A stretch of 64,000 bases of DNA from positions 1-64,000 of the forward strand of contig JAZBOS010000094.1 of NCBI GenBank assembly GCA_036351255.1. Direction: 5' to 3'. The translations under genes were made by a program, and so were the position numbers. Of the stretch, positions 45,747 through 54,746 are shown one piece after another. Position 1 is the stretch's first letter. Each line of letters begins with the position of its first letter. The notes under the pieces are model-generated. The model saw only the letters and a list, made by a program, of their open reading frames with translations, was not told where the DNA came from and searched no databases. Source of the DNA: Bacteroides sp. Its GTDB lineage: Bacteria; Bacteroidota; Bacteroidia; Bacteroidales; UBA7960.

Positions 45747-46880
45747 TCAGATATTTTCTGGAGGTGGTTCCTGTCCGGTATGGCTGAAATATGCCTTGAG
45801 GAGGTTTCCGGCAGCCTGGAAGGAGGTCAGTTGGTTCTCATCGAGGGCGGACTCCATATTGGGCATCAGGGTGTTGACCCTTTGGTTTTGGTAAAAGCTG
45901 GCAATGAGGGCCTGGTTGATGGTTTCGAGCATGCTGAATTTTTTCTGGTGGGCTCGTTTCCTGGTGAAACTTCCATTGCTTTTCAGCAGGGCATCGTGCT
46001 CGAGAATCATTTCCCAAATCTTATCTATTCCGGTTTTGTAGAAGGCTGAGCAAAGCTCAACCCTTGGAGTCCAACCGGTTTGCGGGGGCGGGAACAGGTG
46101 AAGGGCGTTTTCATACTGTACTTTAGCGGACCTGGCTTTGTTGAGGTTATCGCCGTCGGCCTTGTTGATGGCCATGCCATCGCACATTTCTATGATGCCG
46201 CGTTTGATGCCCTGTAGTTCATCGCCGGCACCGGCAAGCATCAAAAGCAAAAAGAAATCGACCATGGAATGTACGGTGGTTTCCGACTGGCCTACGCCCA
46301 CGGTTTCGATGAGTACGATGTTGAACCCTGCCGCTTCACAAAGAATGATGATTTCGCGGGTCTTTCGGGCGACGCCCCCGAGGGAGCCTGCCGAAGGCGA
46401 AGGCCGTACAAAGGCGTTCTCATCCACGGCGAGTTGTTCCATACGGGTCTTGTCGCCCAGGATGCTGCCCTTGGAGATCTCGCTGGAAGGGTCGACGGCA
46501 AGGACGGCGATCTTATTTCCCTGTGCGGTAAGGAAGGTGCCAAAAGCTTCGATAAAAGTACTCTTACCCACGCCGGGCACCCCGGTGATGCCAATGCGGA
46601 GGGAGTTGCCCGAATAGGGGATGCATTTTTCAATGATCTGCTGGGCCAGCTCAAAGTCGCGCGGCAGTGAGCTTTCGATCAGGGTGATGGCCTTGCTGAG
46701 CAATACCCGGTCGCCACCAAGGATCCCCTGCACATAGTCGTCAATGGCTATTTTCCGGGGTTTGCGGGCCTTAAAGGCAAGTACAGCAGCCTCGTTGATA
46801 TTGGGCGGCTGTTCAATGCCTGCATTGACCTTCAGGGCAGAACTTTCCTGGAGCTTCTTTTCTTTCTTTTCTTTAGCCAT
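45747..46880 (-). CDS. meaB: Methylmalonyl-CoA mutase-associated GTPase MeaB
   Basis: 377 residues. G3E-family GTPase that protects and reloads the B12-dependent mutase. Walker A is GITGVPGVGKSTFIEAF. Further motifs are VLAVDPSSEISKGSILGDK (switch), IVLIETVGVGQSET, MVDFFLLLMLAGAGDELQGI and MAINKADGDN. The mutase itself is not in the window, but mce and mmdADCB are. It has its own strong promoter and is followed by the barrel gene. Confidence 0.95.
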   Translation of the reverse strand: MAKEKKEKKLQESSALKVNAGIEQPPNINEAAVLAFKARKPRKIAIDDYVQGILGGDRVLLSKAITLIESSLPRDFELAQQIIEKCIPYSGNSLRIGITGVPGVGKSTFIEAFGTFLTAQGNKIAVLAVDPSSEISKGSILGDKTRMEQLAVDENAFVRPSPSAGSLGGVARKTREIIILCEAAGFNIVLIETVGVGQSETTVHSMVDFFLLLMLAGAGDELQGIKRGIIEMCDGMAINKADGDNLNKARSAKVQYENALHLFPPPQTGWTPRVELCSAFYKTGIDKIWEMILEHDALLKSNGSFTRKRAHQKKFSMLETINQALIASFYQNQRVNTLMPNMESALDENQLTSFQAAGNLLKAYFSHTGQEPPPENI

Positions 46881-46902
46881 GATCGGGTATAGCGGTAAAA
46901 CA

Positions 46903-46934
46903 CAAAGTTAGCCTGAATTCTTATGATAGACAAA
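46903..46934 (-). promoter_or_regulatory. Bacteroidota consensus promoter for meaB
   Basis: On the minus strand TTTG (46934-46931), 20 nt, then TAACTTTG (46910-46903), 22 nt before the start. It is a near-ideal -33/-7 pair. Confidence 0.78.
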
Positions 46935-47064
46935 CCCCGATTGGGGCAAAAAAGTTTTCCTGCAGGCAAAGGAGTAATAGATGATTTTTGGTTTAATATT
47001 TTTTGGTAAATTGCAAACATAAATCCGGAACGGCTGTTTTTCTCTTGTTAAATCTTTCCAAGCT

Positions 47065-48411
47065 ATGAAAAAGAACTTTTTTACGGGCTTTGTGGGCCTG
47101 TTGATTGTATTGTCAATGATAACGGGGTCCCGTCAGGCACAGGCCTGGTCTGAGCATCCCCTGATCATTTATCCCATTTTGAAGAATATGCCCGTGGTGG
47201 CCAACGCGCCTGAGGTGGAGGTAAAAAGCCTGCTGACCTTCCTGCTTGAGGAAGAAGAAGGGCTTGCCCGCCTGCTGGGGGAACAGGAAGCTTGGTCGAG
47301 GGCAAATTTTGAAGCCTATGCAGCGCGGCCTGGCGAGCTAGCCTTTGCGGCTACCGGAAATGCTGAGGATATCCTGCAGCGTTTCTTTTATGCCATTCGC
47401 ATCAACCCCAACGCGAAAATGGCTCTGTATCAACACCTTCCTCCAGGCGTCGATGGCGGCGGCCGTGAGCCCATCAGCCCCTATGAACTGACTACCCTCG
47501 ACAAGCTTACCGAGATGCTGCAAACCACTTACCTGAAATTAAATGAAGGCGAGATGATTGCCCCCATCCTGGTGTTGGCTTCAGCCAATAACGAGCCCGA
47601 TTATGGTTTTGACCTGGGTTTGTTTGAGGATAACAATACCTATTATGGCAAGGTGTATGGCTTTGGCGAGCAGACCTTTGGCAATCCCAATCTGCCTTAT
47701 GGTTCGCAGGCGCCTTTTCATATGGGCTTTTACCACGAATCGAAAATCGTATTTGCGGCGGCCCCCTTTCTGAAGCGTACCTATGTGGAATACCGCATTC
47801 ACCTGTATAAGACCCTTGCCTCCTATGCCTTCAGCGTTGGACAGGACTACTGGGGTTATCGTTTTATGGGCTGGGCCATGCATTATCTCAGCGACCTGAG
47901 CATGCCATACCATTCATCCGTATTGCCCGGGGTGAGTACACTACGGATGATATGGATTAACCTGAAATCCATGCTTGGCCTTCCCAGGGCCTACGATAAT
48001 GCAGTGCAACTGGTATCGAACCGGCATACCGTTTATGAGCAGTTTCAGTGGCTGGTCCTCCGTGGTGCTTATGAATCGGGAAACTGGGAGCACCCCTTTT
48101 TCAAGGCTCTTGAAAACCCTGTGGAAGAACAGGCTTATTACGATTGGTTTCCCCGCGAGGTGGTGGCAAAGGAATCGAAAAAAAGAGGCAAGCCTACTAC
48201 CAAGGTTATGGAAAAGTCCTTCCCCAAAGTATTGGTATCTGACCCTGCTTTTGAGGTAAGCGGAAGTGATGAACTGGAAAACCTGATTGCTTATATGACT
48301 GCTGAAAAAGGCCCTGAAGCGGTGGATGCGATGACTGAGCTCATTGCAGAGCGCTTTTCGGCATACAGTATGCATAACAGGAGTTTTATCAGGGCCATGC
48401 TGGGGGAATAG
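47065..48411 (+). CDS. Secreted zinc phospholipase C/S1-P1 nuclease-fold protein
   Basis: 448 residues, signal peptide ending in QAQA so the mature chain starts with Trp28, as in B. cereus phospholipase C where Trp1 is a zinc ligand. The zinc site signature is present as His273-x3-Asp277-x5-His283 (AMHYLSDLSMPYHSS) and His321-x3-Glu325 (RHTVYEQF). Asp179 in NEPDYG and His219/His224 may complete the three-metal site. The gap between the last two motifs is longer than in PLC. Substrate unknown: phospholipid, nucleic acid or another phosphodiester. Confidence 0.72.
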   Translation: MKKNFFTGFVGLLIVLSMITGSRQAQAWSEHPLIIYPILKNMPVVANAPEVEVKSLLTFLLEEEEGLARLLGEQEAWSRANFEAYAARPGELAFAATGNAEDILQRFFYAIRINPNAKMALYQHLPPGVDGGGREPISPYELTTLDKLTEMLQTTYLKLNEGEMIAPILVLASANNEPDYGFDLGLFEDNNTYYGKVYGFGEQTFGNPNLPYGSQAPFHMGFYHESKIVFAAAPFLKRTYVEYRIHLYKTLASYAFSVGQDYWGYRFMGWAMHYLSDLSMPYHSSVLPGVSTLRMIWINLKSMLGLPRAYDNAVQLVSNRHTVYEQFQWLVLRGAYESGNWEHPFFKALENPVEEQAYYDWFPREVVAKESKKRGKPTTKVMEKSFPKVLVSDPAFEVSGSDELENLIAYMTAEKGPEAVDAMTELIAERFSAYSMHNRSFIRAMLGE

Positions 48412-48680
48412 GTTTGGGGTTAGGAGTTTGGGGTTAGGAGTTCGGGGTTAGGAGTTCGGGGTTAGGAGTTTGGGGTTCAAGGTTCAAGGTTCAGGGTTTA
48501 AGGTAATTCCTAAATCATAAATCCTTGTTCCTTGTTCTGAGATCAGAAGGTTTGGAATAACAGGGTCCCTTTGAATGATGAACAAGCCTGCCTGCCGCAA
48601 GCAGGGATTAACGATTGATGATTTGCAAAGTGAAGGTTTAATGTTCAAGGTTTAAGGTTTGGGTTGTAGGATTGATGGGT
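48412..48680. repeat. Heptamer-period repeat block, locus 3
   Basis: Starting directly after the previous stop are four units of a 14-bp repeat (about TTAGGAGTTCGGGG), then GGTTCAA heptamers to about 48500, and a second GGTTTAAGG block at about 48640-48680. Between them lies a 24-bp CAAGCCTGCCTGCCGC... motif (48583-48606) also present near 51783. No gene is evident between 48412 and 48747. Confidence 0.8.
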
Positions 48681-48747
48681 TTGGGTTATTGTTTTGAGGC
48701 GTGTTGATTGGCTTTCCAATATTATTAACTATAATCATTGTAGGTAT

Positions 48748-51150
48748 ATGAAGAAGTTAAAGAAGATCCTGATTGGTATTTTTGTGTTGTTGGGGGTTGT
48801 TTTGCTGGCCGGAACACTGGTGGTTCGGCATATCTCCAGGAAGGCCCTGCCCGATTATAACCGTTCTATGACCTTGGAAGGGCTTCGGGATGAGGTGCAG
48901 GTGTATCGTGATGAACAGGCCATTCCCCATATTTATGCCAGGAATGAGCACGACCTGTATTTTACAACGGGGTATGTGATGGCACAGGACCGCCTGTGGC
49001 AGATGGACCTGCTCAGACGCATCACGATGGGGCGCTTGTCGGAGATTTTTGGAGAAGATATGGCGAATACCGACCTGATCATGCGTGGGCTCCGGATGCC
49101 TGAGAAAGCAGCCATGGTGATTGCTGATTCTGATCCGGAGGTGCTCTCAGCCTTTTCTGCCTTTGCCGCGGGAGTGAATCATTTTATGGAAACGCATTCC
49201 AAAAAACTGCCGCCCGAGTTTACCATTTTGGGCTATAAGCCCGAGCCCTGGCAACCCATTCATTCGGTGAACCTGATCGGATATATGGCCTGGGATCTTT
49301 CCGGGGCCTGGCAGATTGAGGTCACCCTGCACAAGCTGCGTCAGCACCTGGATGAGGAGAAGTTCAATCAATTGCTTCCTGACATGGCCCAGCACCCGAG
49401 CTTCGTACATCCAAAATTGATGGAAGAAGAGACAGAAGTCCTTTTCAGCAAACTCGAACCTGCCTCCAGATTGCTTGACCTGGGGCTGGAGGTATTCAGG
49501 GCAAGCAATAACTGGGCCGTCAGCGGAGAAAAGAGCATTACAGGGCATCCAATCCTTTCGAACGATATGCACCTGGGATTTAATGCGCCGGGAATCTGGT
49601 ACCAGATGCACCAGGTGGTGGAAGGCAAGTTGAATGTGACCGGCGTGGTGTTGCCCGGTCAACCCTTTGTGGTGGTGGGGCATAACGACCGTATTGCCTG
49701 GGGTATGACAAATGTTTATGTTGATGATGCCGACTTTTACGTGGAGACCCTGGATGAAGAGAATCCTGACCGTTATCTCTATCAGGATGAATGGCACCCT
49801 CTTGAGGTCCGGCAGGAAAAAATCGCCGTAAAGGGTGGGGATACGCTGGACCGGGAACTTCGGTTTACCCATCGCGGCCCCATCATTTCTGAGTTCAAGA
49901 AAGTAAGCGGACAGGCTATCAGTATGCAGTGGAGCGGAAATCTCCCCAGCAATGAGCTGCGCAGCATCTACCTGTTAAACCACGCACGCAACTGGGAAGA
50001 CTTTCGCAATGCCCTGCGCACTATGACCTCCGTGAGCCAAAATATCATCTATGCGGATGTGGAAGGCAATATTGGATTGCAGACCGCTGTGGGCATCCCA
50101 ATCCGCAGGGATGGCAATGGCCTTGACGTGTATCCCGGGCACACCGACCAATACGACTGGATTGGGATTGTCCCTTTCGAAGAAGTACCCTATAGCTTCA
50201 ACCCCCCGGAAGGCCATTTGTCGTCGGCCAATAACCGTACGGTCGGAGAGGATTATCCATACCACATAGGCTACCAGTATGCCCATCCTTACCGCATCGA
50301 TCGCATTCGTGAGATGCTCAACGAGAAGGATAAGCTCGGCCCGGAAGATTTTAAGCGTATGCTGGGCGATTTCCAGTCGAAAAAAGTGGAGCGTTTCTTG
50401 CCCGACCTTAGGATTATTGTGAGCTTGGAACCCAACCTGAACATCCTTGAGAAAAAAGCGCTGGAATTGCTGGAGCGCTGGGATGGAGTTTTGACTGCTG
50501 AAAGCCGGGCAACGGCAGTATTTGAGCAGTTTTACATCACTTTTGTGAAAAACCTGCTGATGGATGAAATGGGGGAAGAACTTTACCAGGAGATTCTTGG
50601 CGACCGTTCCTCAATCAACGGAATTGTTGAGCACGTGTGGGATGACCGGCATTCGAGCTGGATAAACAATGTAAATACCAATGCCAACGAAACCTTTGAG
50701 GACCTGGTCGTTCAAAGCTTCCGTGAAAGTGTGCAGTGGCTTGAGGAAAACCTCGGGAAAGACCCCTCGCAATGGCAATGGGGCAATATCCACCAGATCA
50801 CCATCAGCCACCCCATGGGCACGGTTAAACTGCTTGACCGCCTTTTGGGGATGAATAAAGGCCCTTTCCCTGTCGGAGGGAGTTATCATACCGTTGCGCC
50901 CTATTCCTATAGCTTCAGGAATCCCTACGGAGTGATCCACGGGGCCTCGCAACGGCATATCTTTCAGCCCGCCAATTGGAGCGAGAACTTTATGATCATC
51001 CCTACCGGTACTTCGGGCATCCCTGCCAGCAAGTATTACCTGGACCAGACAGAGCCTTTTCTCAACAATGAATTTTTCACCGTTCCCTGGGAGCGTGAGG
51101 AAGTGGAAGTCCGGGCTAGGTATCACGCGGTATATGGTCCAACCCAGTAA
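48748..51150 (+). CDS. Penicillin acylase family (Ntn) hydrolase
   Basis: 800 residues from the preferred ATG at 48748 (MKKLKKILIGIF, an anchor or signal helix); the longer start at 48694 reads through repeat-like DNA. It is a penicillin-G-acylase-type precursor: an alpha-chain region (DEQAIPHIYARNEHDLYF, GYVMAQDRLWQMD), then the autocleavage site before Ser in ASNNWAVSG. The beta chain follows (HLGFNAPGIWYQMH, TNVYVDDADFY, ...). It would hydrolyse an amide bond, for example an acyl-homoserine lactone or beta-lactam side chain, in the periplasm. The substrate is not known. The small membrane protein gene starts 12 nt later. Confidence 0.9.
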   Translation: MKKLKKILIGIFVLLGVVLLAGTLVVRHISRKALPDYNRSMTLEGLRDEVQVYRDEQAIPHIYARNEHDLYFTTGYVMAQDRLWQMDLLRRITMGRLSEIFGEDMANTDLIMRGLRMPEKAAMVIADSDPEVLSAFSAFAAGVNHFMETHSKKLPPEFTILGYKPEPWQPIHSVNLIGYMAWDLSGAWQIEVTLHKLRQHLDEEKFNQLLPDMAQHPSFVHPKLMEEETEVLFSKLEPASRLLDLGLEVFRASNNWAVSGEKSITGHPILSNDMHLGFNAPGIWYQMHQVVEGKLNVTGVVLPGQPFVVVGHNDRIAWGMTNVYVDDADFYVETLDEENPDRYLYQDEWHPLEVRQEKIAVKGGDTLDRELRFTHRGPIISEFKKVSGQAISMQWSGNLPSNELRSIYLLNHARNWEDFRNALRTMTSVSQNIIYADVEGNIGLQTAVGIPIRRDGNGLDVYPGHTDQYDWIGIVPFEEVPYSFNPPEGHLSSANNRTVGEDYPYHIGYQYAHPYRIDRIREMLNEKDKLGPEDFKRMLGDFQSKKVERFLPDLRIIVSLEPNLNILEKKALELLERWDGVLTAESRATAVFEQFYITFVKNLLMDEMGEELYQEILGDRSSINGIVEHVWDDRHSSWINNVNTNANETFEDLVVQSFRESVQWLEENLGKDPSQWQWGNIHQITISHPMGTVKLLDRLLGMNKGPFPVGGSYHTVAPYSYSFRNPYGVIHGASQRHIFQPANWSENFMIIPTGTSGIPASKYYLDQTEPFLNNEFFTVPWEREEVEVRARYHAVYGPTQ

Positions 51151-51162
51151 AACCATGGAAGA

Positions 51163-51756
51163 ATGAAAAGACAGACCTTTCTTTTCCTTGTGCTTGTGTT
51201 CGTGCTGGCACTGCCTGCCTTTTCGCAAGGTGAGCTTATGGAATTTAACCTGAAACGGCAAGAGATAAGCCGCATCGGGATGTGGACCCTGGGTGGCTGG
51301 GCTGCCGCTAACTTCGTGGTTGGTGGCATCGGCTGGGCAAAGGGAAGTGGCTCAAACAAATATTTCCACCAGGGAAATGTGCTGTGGAATACGGTCAATG
51401 CCGGTATTGCCGGTATGGCCCTCTATTCCCTATACCAGGCAGATGCAGGCAGCCTTGGCTTGTTTGAAAGCATTCAGGAACACTTTGGAATGGAGAAGAC
51501 CCTGCTGTTTAATGCGGGATTAGATGTGGGCTATATGGTCACGGGATTCTTCCTGCGTGAAAAGGCCAGGAACAGTGTCAAGCATCACGACATGTTCAAA
51601 GGCTATGGGAGTGCCCTGATCCTTCAGGGCGCCTTCCTCTTTGCGTTCGACCTGGGCCTGTATTGGGTGCTTAGCCAGCATTCAAAAACCCTGGAAACTC
51701 TACTCTCATCCCTCTACGTTAGCCCGCAAGGCCTTGGGATGATTTGGAGGTTTTAA
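51163..51756 (+). CDS. Conserved membrane protein of unknown function
   Basis: 197 residues. The N-terminus is signal-like (ending near ALPAFSQ). About four membrane segments follow, with the repeating pattern WTLGGWAAANFVVGGIGW, FHQGNVLWNTVNAGIAGM, GLDVGYMVTGFFL and GYGSALILQGAFLFAFDLGL. It resembles a small Bacteroidota membrane family, possibly DUF6992, but I am not sure. It is cotranscribed with the acylase gene. Confidence 0.6.
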   Translation: MKRQTFLFLVLVFVLALPAFSQGELMEFNLKRQEISRIGMWTLGGWAAANFVVGGIGWAKGSGSNKYFHQGNVLWNTVNAGIAGMALYSLYQADAGSLGLFESIQEHFGMEKTLLFNAGLDVGYMVTGFFLREKARNSVKHHDMFKGYGSALILQGAFLFAFDLGLYWVLSQHSKTLETLLSSLYVSPQGLGMIWRF

Positions 51757-51761
51757 GAAAT

Positions 51762-51838
51762 AAAGTTCGGGGTTTGGGGTTCAAGCCTGCCTGCCGCAGG
51801 CAGGGTTCCAGGTTTAAAGTTCCAGGGTTAAGGTTTTG
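51762..51838. repeat. Heptamer-period repeat block, locus 4
   Basis: GGGGTTTGGGGTTCAAG, then the CAAGCCTGCCTGCCGCAGGC motif, then GGTTTAAA/GGTTAAGG units, beginning within 10 nt after the preceding stop. Confidence 0.65.
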
Positions 51839-51879
51839 GAAAGCCTTGAAGCACCTTGATTGATTTTAATGAATGCTAA

Positions 51880-51919
51880 AAAACAACAGGGCCACTCATT
51901 TGAACGGCCCTGTTGTTTT
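51880..51919. terminator. Bidirectional rho-independent terminator
   Basis: AAAACAACAGGGCC pairs perfectly with GGCCCTGTTGTTTT across a 12-nt loop, between the convergent genes ending at 51756 and 51934. Confidence 0.85.
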
Positions 51920-51933
51920 GATTGAAATCAGGA

Positions 51934-54660
51934 TCAGAGTTTTTCCAGCCTGACGGCAGAGATTTTGAATGGTGCAATTTTAGAGTAGGGATCTAATTCA
52001 TCGCGCGTGAGCCTGTTTACCGGTGCTTCGCTGAAATGGAAGGGCATAAAGAGTTCGCCCTGTAACACTTCTTCGCTAACCCTGACGGCCGTTTCAATTT
52101 CACCCCGTTGTGAGGTGATTTTAACCATATCTCCCTCGTGGAAGCCGCATCTAACGGCATCATCGGGATGCATCAGCACATAAGCCTCATTGGCGAAGTC
52201 GTTCAGCGATTTGTTCCGTCGTGACATGGTGGAGCTATGATACTGATAAAGGATGCGGCCGGTATTGAGTACGAAGGGGTATTTGGCGTTGGCGCGCTCG
52301 GTTTGTACTGCATAATCTACCGGATGCAGTTTTCCCAGGCCATTGGGGGTATTGAATTTTTCCATAAACAGGGTGGCCGTTCCCGGATGGTCTTTATCGG
52401 GACAGGGCCACTGAATGCCCTGATGCTCCAAACGATCATAAGTGATACCGGCAAAAATGGGAGCTGTCTGGGCGATCTCATCCCAGATGTCGCTTTCGGT
52501 TTGGTAATTTCCCAGGGGCTTGCCCATGCGGTCGGCGATTTCGGTGATGATATGCCAGTCCTGACGGGCCTGCCCAGGAGCTTCTACTGCTTTGCGAACC
52601 CGCAGCACACGGCGGTCGCTGTTCACAAAGGTTCCTTCCTTTTCGGCAAAGGCAGCTGCAGGAAGGATGACATCCGCCAGCTGGGTCGTTTCAGTAGGGA
52701 AGATGTCCTGAACTACAAGGAAATCAAGTTTTTTGATGGCTTCTTCGGTATGGTTAAGGTTGGGGTCGGTGATCATCGGGTTCTCGCCCATGATATACAT
52801 AGCTTTTACCTTTCCTTCGTAAGCAGCCTGCATGATCTCAACCGTTGAGAGGCCCTTTTCACCATCCAGTTCTTCGAAAGGCACACCCCATATTTTGGCG
52901 ACCTTGCGACGGTTTTCGGCATCCTCAACAGAGATGTAGCCGGGATAGGTGAAAGGAGAAGTGCCTACATCAGAAACCCCCTGTACGTTGTTTTGTCCGC
53001 GGGGAGGGTTCAGGCCGGCACCCACACGGCCGATCTGTCCGGTGATAAGCATTATGTTGATAAGGCAGAACACGTTGTGCGTGCCGGTGACCTGCTGGCT
53101 ATAGCCCATGCCGGTGGCAATGAGGGGGCGTTTGGCCGTGGCATAAATGCGGGCAGCATCCACCATCAGCCTGGCAGGCACACCGGTAATCTCTTCAACA
53201 TATTCAGGGGTGTACTTTTCAGTTAGGGCCTTTAGTTCCTCAAAGGCTTTCATCCCACCGTCGACCCGTTTTTCAATAAAGCTTTTGTCGATGAGATCTT
53301 CGCTGATGATGACCCGAATCATCCCGTTGAGCAAGGTCACATCGGTGCCCAGTCTGGGTTGCAGCCAGATGAAAGCGTCCTTTACCAGGGGGGTCCATTT
53401 GGGGTCAATGATGATCACCTTTGCCCCATTGCGCTGGACGGCGTGCTTGACAAAAGTGGCGGTTACCGGGTGGGTCTCAATCATATTGTTACCGGTGACC
53501 AGCATACAATCGCTGTTGGCATAATCCTCGATGGAGTTGCTGCCGGCGCCATCACCCACTGCCCTGAGCATTGCCGTCACGGTGGAGGCGTGGCAGAGTC
53601 GGGTGCAGTAATCGACGTTGTTGTTGCCAAACACCATACGCACAAGCTTCATGAAGAGGTAGTTGTCCTCATTGGTGGTCTTGGCAGAGGCATAACCAGC
53701 CAAAGCCTTGCGCCCGTACTTTTTCCTGGTTTCCATAAATTTCCGTGCAACCAGATCGAGGGCCTCGTCCCAGGTGGCTTCTACAAAATGTCCATCCTTT
53801 TTGATGAGGGGTGTTGTGAGTCGCTCATGATGTTCAATGTAATCGTAACCAAAACGGCCTTTTACGCATAAGCGTCCATAGTTAGGACTGACATCCTCTA
53901 CCCCCAGACTGCGGACAATTTTTTCATCCTGGACCCATAGTTCAAGCTGGCATCCGACCCCGCAATAAGGGCAGGTGGTGCGTACCTTTTTAATCCCGTT
54001 TTCAATGTTGATTTCGCTGCGGTGGGGCTTCTCAACGATGGCACCCGTTGGACACAACTGTATGCACTCGCCGCAACCATCACATTCACTAGCACCCCAG
54101 TGCTCAAAGCCTCCGGTGATGTAGCTGATGATTCCGCGGTTGGTAAATGACAAGACGTTCTTTCCCTGCACTTCATCGCAGGCCTTGATGCAACGAAAGC
54201 ACTTGATGCATTTGGAGGCGTCGTAGCTAAGTACAGGCGAGCTTAAGTCCTCAGGATAGTCCAGCTCTTTCCATATGGATGGAAAGCGGCGGTTTTCCTT
54301 TTTGTCGAGCCCATAACGGATCAGCAATTCCCGGAACTCGTCGTAATAGCTTCCATCGTAATCTTCGTTGTGCTCAGCCAGGAGGTAATCGAGCAGATAT
54401 CTGCGAGCCTCTTCCAGTTCAGGATCGAAGGCAATTACTTCCATGCCATCCTCCACCTTAATGGTGCAGGAGGTAAGCATTCCCCGCATATCCTTTATCT
54501 TAACCAGGCAAAGCCGGCAGGCCCCAGTGGGGGTGAGTTTTTTGTGATAACACAGATGGGGTATGGCAACGCCGTTGTCTTTTGCTACCTGCAGCAAGTT
54601 GGCCCCTTCAGGCGCCTTGATTTTTTTATTGTCGATGGTTATGGTGACAAGGTTTGGCAT
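51934..54660 (-). CDS. Formate dehydrogenase catalytic subunit (NAD-type, FdsA/FdhA-like)
   Basis: 908 residues. An N-terminal NuoG-like [2Fe-2S] domain has Cys37, 48, 51 and 65. A dicluster ferredoxin domain has CIKCFRCIKAC (151-161) and CDGCGECIQLCP (193-204). The catalytic domain begins with CPYCGVGC (230-237) for its [4Fe-4S] cluster. The Mo/W-bisMGD ligand is Cys356 in YCTRLCHAS, in place of selenocysteine. The expected His-Cys3 cluster motif after the first domain is incomplete: His97 is followed by NEDYDGSYYDEF without cysteines. It works with NuoF- and NuoE-like genes upstream to oxidise formate with NAD+. Confidence 0.92.
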   Translation of the reverse strand: MPNLVTITIDNKKIKAPEGANLLQVAKDNGVAIPHLCYHKKLTPTGACRLCLVKIKDMRGMLTSCTIKVEDGMEVIAFDPELEEARRYLLDYLLAEHNEDYDGSYYDEFRELLIRYGLDKKENRRFPSIWKELDYPEDLSSPVLSYDASKCIKCFRCIKACDEVQGKNVLSFTNRGIISYITGGFEHWGASECDGCGECIQLCPTGAIVEKPHRSEINIENGIKKVRTTCPYCGVGCQLELWVQDEKIVRSLGVEDVSPNYGRLCVKGRFGYDYIEHHERLTTPLIKKDGHFVEATWDEALDLVARKFMETRKKYGRKALAGYASAKTTNEDNYLFMKLVRMVFGNNNVDYCTRLCHASTVTAMLRAVGDGAGSNSIEDYANSDCMLVTGNNMIETHPVTATFVKHAVQRNGAKVIIIDPKWTPLVKDAFIWLQPRLGTDVTLLNGMIRVIISEDLIDKSFIEKRVDGGMKAFEELKALTEKYTPEYVEEITGVPARLMVDAARIYATAKRPLIATGMGYSQQVTGTHNVFCLINIMLITGQIGRVGAGLNPPRGQNNVQGVSDVGTSPFTYPGYISVEDAENRRKVAKIWGVPFEELDGEKGLSTVEIMQAAYEGKVKAMYIMGENPMITDPNLNHTEEAIKKLDFLVVQDIFPTETTQLADVILPAAAFAEKEGTFVNSDRRVLRVRKAVEAPGQARQDWHIITEIADRMGKPLGNYQTESDIWDEIAQTAPIFAGITYDRLEHQGIQWPCPDKDHPGTATLFMEKFNTPNGLGKLHPVDYAVQTERANAKYPFVLNTGRILYQYHSSTMSRRNKSLNDFANEAYVLMHPDDAVRCGFHEGDMVKITSQRGEIETAVRVSEEVLQGELFMPFHFSEAPVNRLTRDELDPYSKIAPFKISAVRLEKL

Positions 54661-54746
54661 AGGTTCGAAGTTTGGGGTTCGCGGTTGAAAGGTTCTTAAG
54701 ACAATGATAGGTTAAAGAAACAGGGTCAGAAAGCAGGGCAGGTCAA
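54661..54746. repeat. Heptamer-like repeat in the fdh intergenic gap
   Basis: GGTTCGAAGTTTGGGG and GGTTCGCGGTTGAAAGG lie between the stop of the NuoF-like gene and the start of the catalytic gene. The orientation is opposite to the other loci with respect to the coding strand. Confidence 0.45.

Noticed and set aside
49147-49872. Minus-strand ORF of 241 codons
   Set aside because: It is antisense to the strongly supported penicillin acylase family gene and shows no domain.
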